Source of the DNA: Caldilineaceae bacterium
Lineage (GTDB): Bacteria > Chloroflexota > Anaerolineae > Caldilineales > Caldilineaceae
Length of the DNA stretch: 21,127 nt
Assembly (NCBI GenBank): GCA_020634755.1
Contig: JACKBC010000071.1
Coordinates: 1-21,127 of the forward strand
Reading direction: 5' to 3'
Part shown: positions 1-7,245 of the stretch, piece after piece
How the letters are laid out: each line of letters starts with the position of its first letter
Position numbering within the stretch: the stretch's first letter is position 1
Notes under the pieces: model-generated
What the model was told of the DNA's origin: nothing
Database searches by the model: none
What the model saw: the letters and a program-made list of their open reading frames with translations, nothing else
Translations under genes and position numbers: made by a program

Positions 1-57
1 CATCAGCAGATGGCATTCGCAATTGACAGACCTTGTAAGCCGGGGAGGGGACGTGCG

Positions 58-1488
58 CTAGGGATTACCCAATGGGACATAGTAGAGCGTCTGGGCATTG
101 CTCAAAAGGGCAATACGCTGATAGGGTGAACGCTGCACCAACATAACACCCCATCGATAGATGCCGGGGTTAAAGCGCGGTCCCAGGGCGCTATCCAACA
201 GCGCTAAGTTGACGCGCACATGGTCGGTCGACATAAGCGGCGCCAGGCTGATTCCCTGTTTAAATGGCTCCTGGCCTTCTAGCCAGGCCACCACTTCATA
301 ATGTTGCTCTGGTGGCAGCTCAAAATCGCTGCTCCAGCGCAACGTCACAAAATCGTGTACAATATCGCCATCCAGTGGCGCCAGAAGGCGAATAACCGGA
401 TTTTGCGCCTCATAATAGGCGCGCTCCGAGATGGCCCCACCTACCGGTGCGATGGTAGCGGGCTGTTCTGCCGCCGGCAATGCAGACTTATTGCCGCGCC
501 GAAACGCAATCGGCGGCAACTCATTTGCGCTCTCCACTGCCTCTACTGCGAAGGCCGGTTTGGCTTTGAGCGTTGTACTATTGCTGGGTATGGGTGTAAT
601 TACAAATGCCACGCTCGCAAAGACGGCTGTGGGGGTTAATTGGGGCTGCGACGTGGGGTTCGCCACGGGTACGTTGGCCACGGTTTGAGCCACGAGTCGC
701 TCGGTCAGCGAAGCGTTGCTTAGGGGTGTTGCCGTTGGGGTTGGTCGGAGCACCGGCAACGCGACGGCCACTGAAGATTCGTTCTGACTTAAAGCAAAGA
801 TGTGTCCCAATTGCCAGCCCAGCGCCAGCAAGGCAAACGCCATCAGCATGATCACCATGATTTGCGGCACCCTGCGTGGTCGCGCTATAACGCTAGACAG
901 CGCCGTCGCCAGCTCCTGCGGGCGCGCGGGCGCGAGCAAGGTTTGCCGGCTGGCGCGGTCCTTTGTCAATGGTTGGGCAGCCGGTGCAATTGTGTCATAC
1001 ATCGAGGGCTGCGCCATTGGTAAAGCCTGCACAGGGGGAACAGGCGACGCCATTTTGGAAGCAGCAAAAACATTGGGGCGTTCGGCAAAACTGGGGGCAA
1101 GCGGCGTCTCTTGCGCAGCCGCGGTGTGAGGTGCCGTCGCCGAATTGTGCGAGACCAGCGGCAACGGCTGGTCTGGCGCATGCGCTTCCTGACTTTTTGT
1201 ACTAGAATTAGCGCTGGCGGGCAGCAGCCATGCAATAGCCAGCACGGTTAGGAAAATACCCAGAAGCAGCCAAAATGAGGAGGACCCCATCAGTAAAAAA
1301 TCACGGGTCGTAAAGATGTGCCAGGACAGGGCAAAGCAACAGGCTGCGGTAGTGCTGCTCATGAAGACCAAACCCCATAGCACAGGGCGCGGAATTGTAT
1401 GATGAAACGAGCGGCCCATGACCTGCTTATATATATAATCCAGCAGGATCAAAATCGCCAATAGTCCAAAAATCCAATTCACATCCAT
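58..1488 (-). CDS. Multi-pass membrane protein with Pro/Ala/Thr-rich linkers and C-terminal beta-type domain, function unknown
   Basis: I do not recognise a named family. The 476-residue product has hydrophobic segments at about 4-20, 35-56, 66-90 and 208-232. These are separated and followed by Pro/Ala/Thr/Ser-rich low-complexity linkers (about 92-207 and 240-355). Residues 360-472 form a compact domain with alternating hydrophobic residues, including IRLLAPLDGD, VTLRWSSD and GIYRWGVMLVQR. This pattern resembles Ig/fibronectin-like or carbohydrate-binding modules at the C-termini of secreted Chloroflexota proteins; that is a resemblance only. The likely topology is a membrane-anchored N-terminus with the C-terminal domain displayed outside. 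The start is the ATG at 1486-1488, preceded on the minus strand by AAAGG about 9 bases upstream. The reading frame closes at TAG (58-60). A possible further minus-strand gene could begin at the very left edge, but too little is visible to call it. Confidence 0.7.
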   Translation of the reverse strand: MDVNWIFGLLAILILLDYIYKQVMGRSFHHTIPRPVLWGLVFMSSTTAACCFALSWHIFTTRDFLLMGSSSFWLLLGIFLTVLAIAWLLPASANSSTKSQEAHAPDQPLPLVSHNSATAPHTAAAQETPLAPSFAERPNVFAASKMASPVPPVQALPMAQPSMYDTIAPAAQPLTKDRASRQTLLAPARPQELATALSSVIARPRRVPQIMVIMLMAFALLALGWQLGHIFALSQNESSVAVALPVLRPTPTATPLSNASLTERLVAQTVANVPVANPTSQPQLTPTAVFASVAFVITPIPSNSTTLKAKPAFAVEAVESANELPPIAFRRGNKSALPAAEQPATIAPVGGAISERAYYEAQNPVIRLLAPLDGDIVHDFVTLRWSSDFELPPEQHYEVVAWLEGQEPFKQGISLAPLMSTDHVRVNLALLDSALGPRFNPGIYRWGVMLVQRSPYQRIALLSNAQTLYYVPLGNP

Positions 1489-1639
1489 TGCATTTACCTT
1501 TGCATCTGCCCTATTTACGCTTTTTCAACAGTGCTTGTTACCGCTTTATACATCATCACCAAAACTGCTCGTTACTGTTGGCGAATTGTAAAGGCGGTAG
1601 CTGAGCTTATCGAAGCCAGAGCGGCTTCCCATTCGACGC

Positions 1640-1656
1640 CCCAAACACAGTTTGGG
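1640..1656. repeat. Small hairpin CCCAAAC-ACA-GTTTGGG
   Basis: This is a perfect 7-bp stem with a 3-nt loop in the gene-free stretch 1489-2323. No T-run follows on either strand, so it is not a clear terminator. Its role is unknown. Confidence 0.35.
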
Positions 1657-1713
1657 CGCGCAGGGTCCGCGCTATCATCGAATTTGCCAATAATATCTGG
1701 CTTTATTTAGTGT

Positions 1714-1785
1714 CTATCCATAATTCTCTGTGTCAAACCGATCTGTCAGAGGCAGTTCACGATTCACAACCGAATTTATGGATAG
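1714..1785. repeat. Inverted repeat, 10-bp arms (CTATCCATAA/TTATGGATAG)
   Basis: Perfect 10-bp arms at 1714-1723 and 1776-1785 enclose 52 bases. A shorter CTCTG/CAGAG pair lies inside, and a TTTTT run follows on the plus strand. It could be a decayed small element or a weak terminator. The remainder of 1786-2140 shows no convincing gene; small open frames there match nothing I recognise. Confidence 0.35.
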
Positions 1786-2140
1786 TTTTTGATAACCTTA
1801 CGTTTGGGCGCAGATGGGGTCGGCCTTTGGAAAGGATCTGAATCTGTCAGGCTGGGCAATCTTCAGATTGCAACAATACGGATTACCTACAATAATGTTA
1901 GGTCCATTGATTGCATGCTGTTCGCTTCTGGCGTACCAGTGGCGCTGCGCAAGTCATGAATATAAGATTTACGCAGCTTTTTGTGGAGATAGGAGTACAG
2001 CACAAGTTATATCGTGCTAAAACAACGCTTAGATCGATGGAGAAAGTAGTGCATCCGCGAACAGCTTACAATATATTTACGAATATCATTCCGTAAGTAT
2101 AACACAACTTTGATATAGATATATTTCATTCTGATTACTT

Positions 2141-2169
2141 TTTACTTACTTTTTACAAGTTATTATAAG
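2141..2169 (+). promoter_or_regulatory. Candidate promoter for the dehydrogenase/CoA-transferase pair
   Basis: TTTACT (2141-2146) and TATAAG (2164-2169) are separated by 17 bases in AT-rich DNA. A transcript starting about 2176 would carry the 83-bp palindromic element (2208-2290) in its leader. The match to sigma-70 boxes is partial, so this is a candidate only. Confidence 0.35.
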
Positions 2170-2207
2170 ACGCAGGCGCTACGTAGCCGTTGCGTACAAA
2201 GCACAAT

Positions 2208-2290
2208 CAATAGATCATAACGGCAGAGATAGAGTCGGATTCAACCATCGGGACCAACGCCTATATTGTCAACACCATTGCGGTGTACTG
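2208..2290 (-). mobile_element. 83-bp MITE-like element, copy 1 (minus orientation)
   Basis: Read on the minus strand it begins CAGTACACCGCAATGG and ends near GATCTATTG. It aligns along its length with the other copies in this window. It is flanked by ACAAT (2203-2207) and ACGAT (2291-2295), a 5-bp direct repeat with one mismatch, consistent with an old target-site duplication. It ends 33 bases before the dehydrogenase start, so it lies in that gene's probable leader. Confidence 0.7.
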
Positions 2291-2323
2291 ACGATCATAG
2301 GACATAACACAAGGAGCACATAC

Positions 2324-3334
2324 ATGAAAGCCAAATTAGGATGGGGCCTCATTGGCGCCAGTACGATTGCCCGTGAATGGATGGTAGACGCCATTAACGC
2401 GCAACCGGACAGCCAGGTGGTCAACATTATGAGCAGCAGCCCAGTGCGCGCCCAGCAATTTGCGCACACACACCATATCGCCCGCCACTGCACGGCGCTG
2501 GACGAATTCCTGGCCGACCCGGCAATAGACGTGGTTTACATCAGCACTACCAACGAACTGCATAAAGAGCAGACGCTGGCCGCCGCGCACGCCGGGAAAC
2601 ATGTTCTTTGCGAAAAGCCGCTGGCGCTCACTTTGGCAGATGCCAAGGCCATGGACGCGGCTTGCGCAAAGGCGGGTGTTGTCCTGGGCGCCAACCATCA
2701 TCTGCGCAATGCTGTAACCCACCGTACGCTGCGCAAATTGATTGCCGAAGGGGCCATTGGGCAGCCGCTGGCGGCGCGCGTCTTTCACGCCGTCTACCTG
2801 CCACCGCATCTACAAGGCTGGCGCATCAACGCGCCGCAGGCCGGCGGTGGCGTAATTTTGGATATTACCGTTCACGATGTGGATACGCTGCGCTTTGTGC
2901 TAGACGCCAACCTAGAATCGGTTATGGCCATGGAGGCACAGCAAGGCATGGCCCAGCATCGTTTAGGCGATGCCGTTATGGGCGTCATGCGTTTTGACAA
3001 TGGCGTGTTGGCCCAATTTCACGATGCGTTTACGATTCAGCACACCGGCACCGGTATGCAAATTCACGGGACTGAAGGCTCGCTTCTGGCCGAGGACGTC
3101 ATGACCCAGCAACCCATTGGCAAGCTCTATCTACGCCGGCATGCCGACGTGGAGGAAATAGAAACCGATCCGCCAGAAAATCTATATATGCGCTCGGTGC
3201 GTCTCTTTAATCAGGCCGTCAAAGGAGAGGGCCAACCGGCGGCCAGTGCCCAAGATGGCATCCAGTCGCTGGCGGGGGCGCTGGCCGTGGCCGAATCTGC
3301 ACAGACGGGCAAACAGGTGGAAGTACAGAGCTAA
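2324..3334 (+). CDS. Gfo/Idh/MocA-family NAD(P)-dependent oxidoreductase
   Basis: The product is 336 residues, the usual family length. The N-terminal Rossmann fold carries a nucleotide-binding loop in LGWGLIGASTIA (5-16). The signature CEKPLALT is at 96-103, with the catalytic-site lysine of the EKP motif at 98. The C-terminal half contains GGGVILDITVHDVDTLRF (174-191), matching the family GG..LD...H..D active-site segment. Family members oxidise or epimerise sugars, inositols and related polyols using NAD(P)(H); the exact substrate cannot be read from the sequence. The start ATG has a good AGGAG about 9 bases upstream. The CoA-transferase follows 53 bases downstream on the same strand, so co-transcription is likely. 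Confidence 0.9.
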   Translation: MKAKLGWGLIGASTIAREWMVDAINAQPDSQVVNIMSSSPVRAQQFAHTHHIARHCTALDEFLADPAIDVVYISTTNELHKEQTLAAAHAGKHVLCEKPLALTLADAKAMDAACAKAGVVLGANHHLRNAVTHRTLRKLIAEGAIGQPLAARVFHAVYLPPHLQGWRINAPQAGGGVILDITVHDVDTLRFVLDANLESVMAMEAQQGMAQHRLGDAVMGVMRFDNGVLAQFHDAFTIQHTGTGMQIHGTEGSLLAEDVMTQQPIGKLYLRRHADVEEIETDPPENLYMRSVRLFNQAVKGEGQPAASAQDGIQSLAGALAVAESAQTGKQVEVQS

Positions 3335-3387
3335 CAAGGCAAAGAGATTGTCTTTTGCCAAACTCAAACCGCAGTGGAGAAACAGAT

Positions 3388-4968
3388 ATGCATAAACAAA
3401 AGTTGATTTCTTTGCCAGAGGCCGCAGCCTTGATCCCGGATGGCGCCGTGGTAACGGTCAGTTCATCGAGCGGCTTGGGCTGCCCAGACGCCGTGTTGGC
3501 CGCCATTGGCCAGCGCTTTGCGGAAAGCGGCGCGCCGCGCGGCCTGACCACGATTCACCCTATTGCGGCAGGTGACATGTATGGCATTGCGGGTGTGGAT
3601 CACATTGCGCGCCCGGGGCTGCTCAAGCGCATTATTGCCGGCTCCTATCCCAGCGGCCCGTCGTCTATGGAATCGCCCAAAATATGGCAGATGATCTACG
3701 CCAACCAAGTCGAAGCGTACAATATTCCCAGCGGCATTCTCTTTCACATGCATCGCGAAGCTGCGGCCCACCGCCCTGGCGTGCTGACCCAGGTGGGCAT
3801 GGACACTTTTGTGGATCCACGGCGCCAAGGCGGGCGCATGAATGAGCAGACACGCGCAGATTTGGTGCAGGTGGTTGAGTTTGACGGTGCGGAATGGCTC
3901 TATTTCCGCGCCATTGCGCCCAACGTGGCCATTATCCGCGCCACCACGGCGGACGAACAGGGCAACTTGACCTTTGAGCACGAAGGCGCCTATTTGGGCG
4001 CGCTGGATCAGGCGCTGGCGGCGCACAACAATGGCGGTGTTGTTATTGCGCAAGTCAAACGCGTGGTGACGGCCGGTTCGCTCCATCCCCAGTCCGTGCG
4101 CGTGCCCGGTGTGTTGGTAAATTATTTGGTGACGGCGCCAGCGCAAATGCAGACCACCCAGACCGATTATGAAGCGGCCATTAGTGGAGAAGTGCGGCGG
4201 CCCAACCACACGTTTGAAATCGCCGAGTGGGGATTGGACAAAGTGATCGCCCGGCGCGCGGCCCTGGAGCTGGCGGCCGGTGAAGCGGTTAATCTGGGCT
4301 TTGGCATCTCTGCACTGACGCCACGCATTTTGCTCGAAGAAGGGCTGGATGGTGCGGTCACTTGGGTCATTGAACAGGGCGCAGTGGGTGGAATGCCCCT
4401 GCTGGGCTTTCAGTTTGGCTGCGCAGCCAACGCCCAGGCCATTGTCGCCTCGCCCGATCAGTTTACCTATTTTCAGGGCGGCGGCTTTGATCGCAGCTTG
4501 CTCTCCTTTCTAGAAATCGGTCAGGATGGCAGCGTCAACGTGTCGAGATTAGCTAGTCGGCCGCACATTACGGCTGGGGCCGGCGGCTTTGTGGATATTA
4601 CGGCGCGGGCGCGCCACATTGTTTTTAGCGGCTACTTTACCACTGCCGGCGCGCGCTACGACTTGGCAGACGGTATGCTGCGCATTGTGCAGGAAGGGAA
4701 AGTGCGCAAGCTGACGCCCCAGGTGGAACACGTTACATTTAGCGGCAGGCGGGCGCTTGAACTGGGGCAGCAGATCACCTATGTGACCGAGCGCTGCGTC
4801 ATGCAGCTGCGGCCCACCGGGCTCACGGTAACTGAAATTGCGCCGGGCGTGGAGTTGGAGCGTGACGTGTTGGGGCAAGCCGGCTTTCCGCTACAGGTGG
4901 ATGCCGATTTGCGCACAATGGACGCGCGCCTTTTTCGGCCGGAACCCATGGGGCTACAGTTGCGCTAA
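3388..4968 (+). CDS. Acyl-CoA:carboxylate (family I) CoA-transferase, propionate CoA-transferase-like
   Basis: The product is 526 residues with two fused Rossmann-like CoA-transferase halves (about 5-270 and 280-526), the length expected for the single-chain propionate/3-ketoacid CoA-transferase type (YdiF/PCT). The C-terminal half carries WVIEQGAVGGMPLLG (326-340). Its Glu329 in the ExGxxGG motif is the expected catalytic residue that forms the glutamyl-CoA thioester. Early residues SSSSGLGCPDAVL fit the N-terminal oxyanion/glycine segment. It would swap CoA between a short-chain acyl-CoA and a free acid in the cytoplasm. I chose the ATG at 3388 over the in-frame TTG at 3355 because TGGAGA sits 7 bases ahead of it and the family N-terminus begins here. 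It lies downstream of the dehydrogenase and probably shares its transcript. Confidence 0.9.
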   Translation: MHKQKLISLPEAAALIPDGAVVTVSSSSGLGCPDAVLAAIGQRFAESGAPRGLTTIHPIAAGDMYGIAGVDHIARPGLLKRIIAGSYPSGPSSMESPKIWQMIYANQVEAYNIPSGILFHMHREAAAHRPGVLTQVGMDTFVDPRRQGGRMNEQTRADLVQVVEFDGAEWLYFRAIAPNVAIIRATTADEQGNLTFEHEGAYLGALDQALAAHNNGGVVIAQVKRVVTAGSLHPQSVRVPGVLVNYLVTAPAQMQTTQTDYEAAISGEVRRPNHTFEIAEWGLDKVIARRAALELAAGEAVNLGFGISALTPRILLEEGLDGAVTWVIEQGAVGGMPLLGFQFGCAANAQAIVASPDQFTYFQGGGFDRSLLSFLEIGQDGSVNVSRLASRPHITAGAGGFVDITARARHIVFSGYFTTAGARYDLADGMLRIVQEGKVRKLTPQVEHVTFSGRRALELGQQITYVTERCVMQLRPTGLTVTEIAPGVELERDVLGQAGFPLQVDADLRTMDARLFRPEPMGLQLR

Positions 4969-5046
4969 GATTGCGCCACCGCATAGAGAAGGGCGCCCTA
5001 TGCAAAGCATATGCAAGTGCTACGGGCGCCTTGCGCTAAGGTTGCG
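4960..5046 (+). repeat. Short direct repeat flanking a GC hairpin after the CoA-transferase
   Basis: TTGCGCTAAGATTGCG (4960-4975, overlapping the stop codon) recurs as TTGCGCTAAGGTTGCG (5031-5046), 15 of 16 bases identical. Between them GGCGCCC (4992-4998) can pair with GGGCGCC (5024-5030). This might act as a weak terminator, though no T-run follows. Confidence 0.4.
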
Positions 5047-5170
5047 TCGCGACATCGAACATTTTTTATTGGCAAAATTGCACGATTTTTTAATATTTTC
5101 ATGCTATAGTCATCCATATGAGAAATGATTTCGGCGCCCAGGGCCATTATCAGTCTCATTAGTCCTCCAC

Positions 5171-5210
5171 GGCAAACTTTTAGCCTGTCCCCCGGGGTTT
5201 AAAGTTTGCC
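5171..5210 (+). repeat. 10-bp inverted repeat GGCAAACTTT/AAAGTTTGCC
   Basis: Perfect arms at 5171-5180 and 5201-5210 enclose 20 bases including CCCCCGGGG. The AT-rich stretch TTATATTTTA follows. It could be a factor-independent terminator-like hairpin 200 bases after the CoA-transferase, or another palindromic repeat. Confidence 0.4.
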
Positions 5211-5331
5211 TTATATTTTACCCTCCGCTATGCTTCGCTTTTGTCCACTACACAAAATTAAGCATGCAATCAAACGCTTCAATCCCGGAAAATCCGCCCT
5301 GTCGCTGCAACTTTTCACAAGTTCTTTACGT

Positions 5332-5603
5332 ATTATCTTTACACCGCAACGGTGTTGGCGATTCAGGCATCGTACTCGATTGGTGAATCCGGCCCTATTT
5401 CTTGTCGTTGCCATCAACTGATTATCTTTACACCGCAACGGTGTTGGCGATTCAGGCATCGTACTCGATTGGTGAATCCGGCCCTATTTCTTGTCGTTGC
5501 CATCAACTGATTATCTTTACACCGCAACGGTGTTGGCGACATAGACGCCAGTCTGATTTGTTGAATCCGACTTCATCGCTTGCGATTGCGGACTTTGTAT
5601 TAT
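5332..5603 (+). mobile_element. Tandem array of three 84-bp MITE-like elements separated by ATTAT
   Basis: The elements lie at 5337-5420, 5426-5509 and 5515-5598. ATTAT occurs exactly at 5332-5336, 5421-5425, 5510-5514 and 5599-5603, giving a strict 89-bp period. Copies 1 and 2 are identical along 89 bases. Copy 3 keeps the first 30 or so bases and then diverges, while keeping exact length. Each starts CTTTACACCGCAACGG, where other copies start CAGTACACCGCAACGG. The first two end in CAACTG. The ATTAT spacer is best read as a shared 5-bp target duplication. Confidence 0.8.
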
Positions 5604-5612
5604 CTTTAGTGC

Positions 5613-5648
5613 TCTGATGGTCCTGTGCCGTGTACAACAACCATCAGA
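5613..5648 (+). repeat. 9-bp inverted repeat TCTGATGGT/ACCATCAGA
   Basis: Perfect arms at 5613-5621 and 5640-5648 enclose an 18-nt loop. It sits directly upstream of the multi-helix element at 5652-5805 and may belong to it. Confidence 0.45.
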
Positions 5649-5651
5649 AAA

Positions 5652-5805
5652 GGTGCGTCCCAGAATGGGGCCTCTCCCTGATTTTGCGCTGAAGTGCAAA
5701 ATCTGTCTTTCTCCACATGTGGAGAGGGACGCGGCGCACTCGCAGAGTGCAGAACAGGGAGAGGCGGCGCGGCGTGCGATACTGCTTCCCAATTTGGGAC
5801 GCGCC
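5652..5805 (+). repeat. Multi-helix (cloverleaf-like) structured element, possible RNA or composite palindromic repeat
   Basis: An outer stem pairs 5652-5669 with 5788-5805: 17 of 18 positions pair, two as G-U. A second perfect 10-bp stem pairs CCTCTCCCTG (5671-5680) with CAGGGAGAGG (5755-5764). Inside it are three hairpins: ATTTTGC/GCAAAAT (5681-5687/5696-5702), CTCCA-CATG-TGGAG (5711-5724) and GCACTC-GCA-GAGTGC (5736-5750). No open frame of interest covers it and it is not a tRNA. It lies 50 bases before the next gene, so it could be a structured leader, an independent RNA or a dispersed repeat. Confidence 0.5.
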
Positions 5806-5855
5806 CATCAGATAAGTCTTAATTGTAACGAGCGGTTATAGATGCGGAGTAGTTT

Positions 5856-6425
5856 ATGAATGAGCAAAATAATCCGATGCCAGAAGCTGGGGCAGACAAG
5901 TCCAAGCCGGTAGATGGCCCCGCGACCCGCGCATCGGCTGAACGGACCCCCATAGAACGGGCGGCAGATATTGCCAAAACCCAGGCCAGCGTGGCCGCCG
6001 ATGCCCTGCGCCGCGGCGAGTTTATGCGGGAACCCAGCGTAGACCCGGCGGCCAGTAGCGATGATCGGCTCATTGCACTCTTGTGTTATGGGACGCAGAT
6101 ATTGATCCCATTGGTAATGCCCATGATAGTCTTGCTGAGCGAAAGCAGTAAAAAGCGACCATTCCAGCGCTACCACGCCATCCAGAGCTTGGCGCTAATG
6201 GCCGTTTTCATTGCCATTGGCATTCTCGTCTCATTGGGTATTGTGATCATCAATATTGTCCCGATCATTGGCTGGTTGATCGGCCTGCTAGCGGCATGTC
6301 TTAGCCCCATTGGATATCTCATGGGCGTTATTGCCCTGCTCTATTACGGCGCCCAATCGTACCAGGGCAAACGGTTTGCCATACCGGGGCTCACCAGCTT
6401 TTTGCGCGATCAGGGATGGCTATAG
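5856..6425 (+). CDS. DUF4870-like integral membrane protein
   Basis: The product has 189 residues. Residues 1-68 are a charged, Ala/Pro-rich cytoplasmic tail. Residues 69-170 contain about three to four hydrophobic helices: 73-95, 108-128, 128-148 and 148-166. Between the first two lies ESSKKRPFQRYHAIQSLAL, which fits the conserved segment of DUF4870/Tic20-like small membrane proteins in which a basic loop ends in an HA.Q motif. No enzymatic residues are apparent and the molecular function of the family is not established. The start ATG has GGAG 8 bases upstream. A strong terminator 25 bases after the stop makes this a single-gene unit or the end of one. Confidence 0.75.
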   Translation: MNEQNNPMPEAGADKSKPVDGPATRASAERTPIERAADIAKTQASVAADALRRGEFMREPSVDPAASSDDRLIALLCYGTQILIPLVMPMIVLLSESSKKRPFQRYHAIQSLALMAVFIAIGILVSLGIVIINIVPIIGWLIGLLAACLSPIGYLMGVIALLYYGAQSYQGKRFAIPGLTSFLRDQGWL

Positions 6426-6449
6426 AAAGCGCGCAAAACAATTAATCAA

Positions 6450-6481
6450 AACGCTGCCAGAAAATTCTGGCAGCGTTTTTT
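6450..6481 (+). terminator. Rho-independent terminator of the DUF4870-like gene
   Basis: CGCTGCCAGAA (6452-6462) pairs perfectly with TTCTGGCAGCG (6465-6475), followed by TTTTTT (6476-6481) and preceded by an A-run. It is a textbook GC-rich stem with U-tract, 25 bases after the stop codon. Confidence 0.92.
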
Positions 6482-6588
6482 GTTATGCCGGATTGACAAA
6501 ATAGCCGTAAGTGATCAACAAAACGCCGCCCAATATGCACAATTATCAAAAAATTGATTTAGATTTTTAATATTTTAAAAATTACCTA

Positions 6589-6616
6589 TTGACATTTTAA
6601 AATAACGTGGTATCAT
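6589..6616 (+). promoter_or_regulatory. Sigma-70-type promoter of the DUF2089 operon
   Basis: A perfect TTGACA (6589-6594) and TATCAT (6611-6616) are separated by 16 bases, with strongly AT-rich DNA upstream (6541-6588) as expected for an UP element. It lies just after the preceding terminator. Predicted transcription begins near 6623, leaving a leader of about 230 bases before the DUF2089 start. Confidence 0.75.
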
Positions 6617-6718
6617 GTTTCTCATATCGCATAATGTTTCGTTCTGCAGACGAAAATAGCACCACTCCCCAATGGGCTCGCACTCCGTTCCGATGCCAGT
6701 GTAGAGTTCGCAGAGTTG

Positions 6719-6804
6719 TTTTGCAATACAACGGCGAAATCTCCCAATATGCCGGGATACTATTGCAAAAGTCCTTCGTTCAACATGTACTGGGGAGCAT
6801 GTTG
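6719..6804 (+). promoter_or_regulatory. Structured segment of the long DUF2089-operon leader
   Basis: TTTTGCAATA (6719-6728) pairs with TATTGCAAAA (6761-6770), a perfect 10-bp stem. CAACATG (6781-6787) pairs with CATGTTG (6798-6804). The whole leader of about 230 bases has no convincing open frame. It could hold an RNA regulator or protein operators; I recognise no known riboswitch class. Confidence 0.4.
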
Positions 6805-6855
6805 CATCCGTTCATTGAAAATCAATTTGATTGCAGCTAGAGTCGAGGATAGATT

Positions 6856-7245
6856 ATGATTCCACTACCAACCAGATCGCCATTTTCGGGTGGCGAAATA
6901 ATTGTCACACGTTTTTACTGCCCAGATACAGATGTTACCGTAGAGGGGCGTTTCTCCGTGTCCGCTCCATTTGCCCAATTAACCCCAGAGCAGCTCCAGT
7001 TCATAGAAATTTTCGTGCGCAACGAGGGCCGAATTAGCCGCATGGAGGGTGAGCTGAGCATGTCCTATCCCACCATCCGCAACCGGCTGCGCGAAATCAT
7101 CCGCGCCATGGGCTACGAACCAGGCCAGGAAGAGGAAGAGCCGACGGTCGCCCCAGTCGATCGGTCACGCGTATTGCAGGACTTGGACCAAGGTAAGCTA
7201 AGTTTTGAAGAAGCAATGCGAATTTTACAAGGAGAAGAAGCATGA
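6856..7245 (+). CDS. DUF2089-family helix-turn-helix regulator with degenerate zinc ribbon and SHOCT-like tail
   Basis: The product has 129 residues. The segment GGEIIVTRFYCPDTDVTVEG (12-31) aligns with the DUF2089 N-terminal zinc ribbon, but only one cysteine (22) remains of the two CxxC-type pairs usual in the family. Residues 37-86 hold the conserved core: FAQLTPEQLQFIEIFVRNEG, then a helix-turn-helix-like SMSYPTIRNRLREII. An acidic linker (91-97) leads to a short helical hairpin, RVLQDLDQGKLSFEEAMRIL (105-124), the SHOCT-like motif typical of DUF2089 C-termini. It probably binds DNA and regulates its own operon. The start ATG has GAGGA about 8 bases upstream. The stop overlaps the next start by four bases (ATGA), indicating translational coupling. 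Confidence 0.88.
   Translation: MIPLPTRSPFSGGEIIVTRFYCPDTDVTVEGRFSVSAPFAQLTPEQLQFIEIFVRNEGRISRMEGELSMSYPTIRNRLREIIRAMGYEPGQEEEEPTVAPVDRSRVLQDLDQGKLSFEEAMRILQGEEA

Noticed and set aside
1814..2096. Two small overlapping open frames in the left gene-free stretch
   Set aside because: There is no ribosome-binding site, no recognisable domain and the composition is unlike the neighbouring genes.
3355..3387. TTG start 11 codons upstream for the CoA-transferase
   Set aside because: The ATG at 3388 has a well-spaced TGGAGA, and family members begin at that point.
5102..5110. Extended minus-10 box TGCTATAGT that might start a transcript through the repeats
   Set aside because: There is no -35 box at proper spacing and no gene within 740 bases downstream; too weak to annotate.
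5249..5325. Decayed extra element copy left of the tandem array
   Set aside because: CACTACAC at the start and AATCCGCCCTGTCG near the end are suggestive, but the alignment needs large gaps and the ends are not inverted.
5332..5603. Possible CRISPR array because of regular 89-bp spacing
   Set aside because: The repeated unit includes the whole 84-bp element with only a 5-bp constant spacer. There are no variable spacers, no 25-40-bp repeats and no cas genes.
5652..5805. tRNA or tRNA-like gene from the cloverleaf shape
   Set aside because: The stems are far longer than in tRNA, there is no T-loop TTCGA or anticodon arm, and the length of about 154 is wrong.
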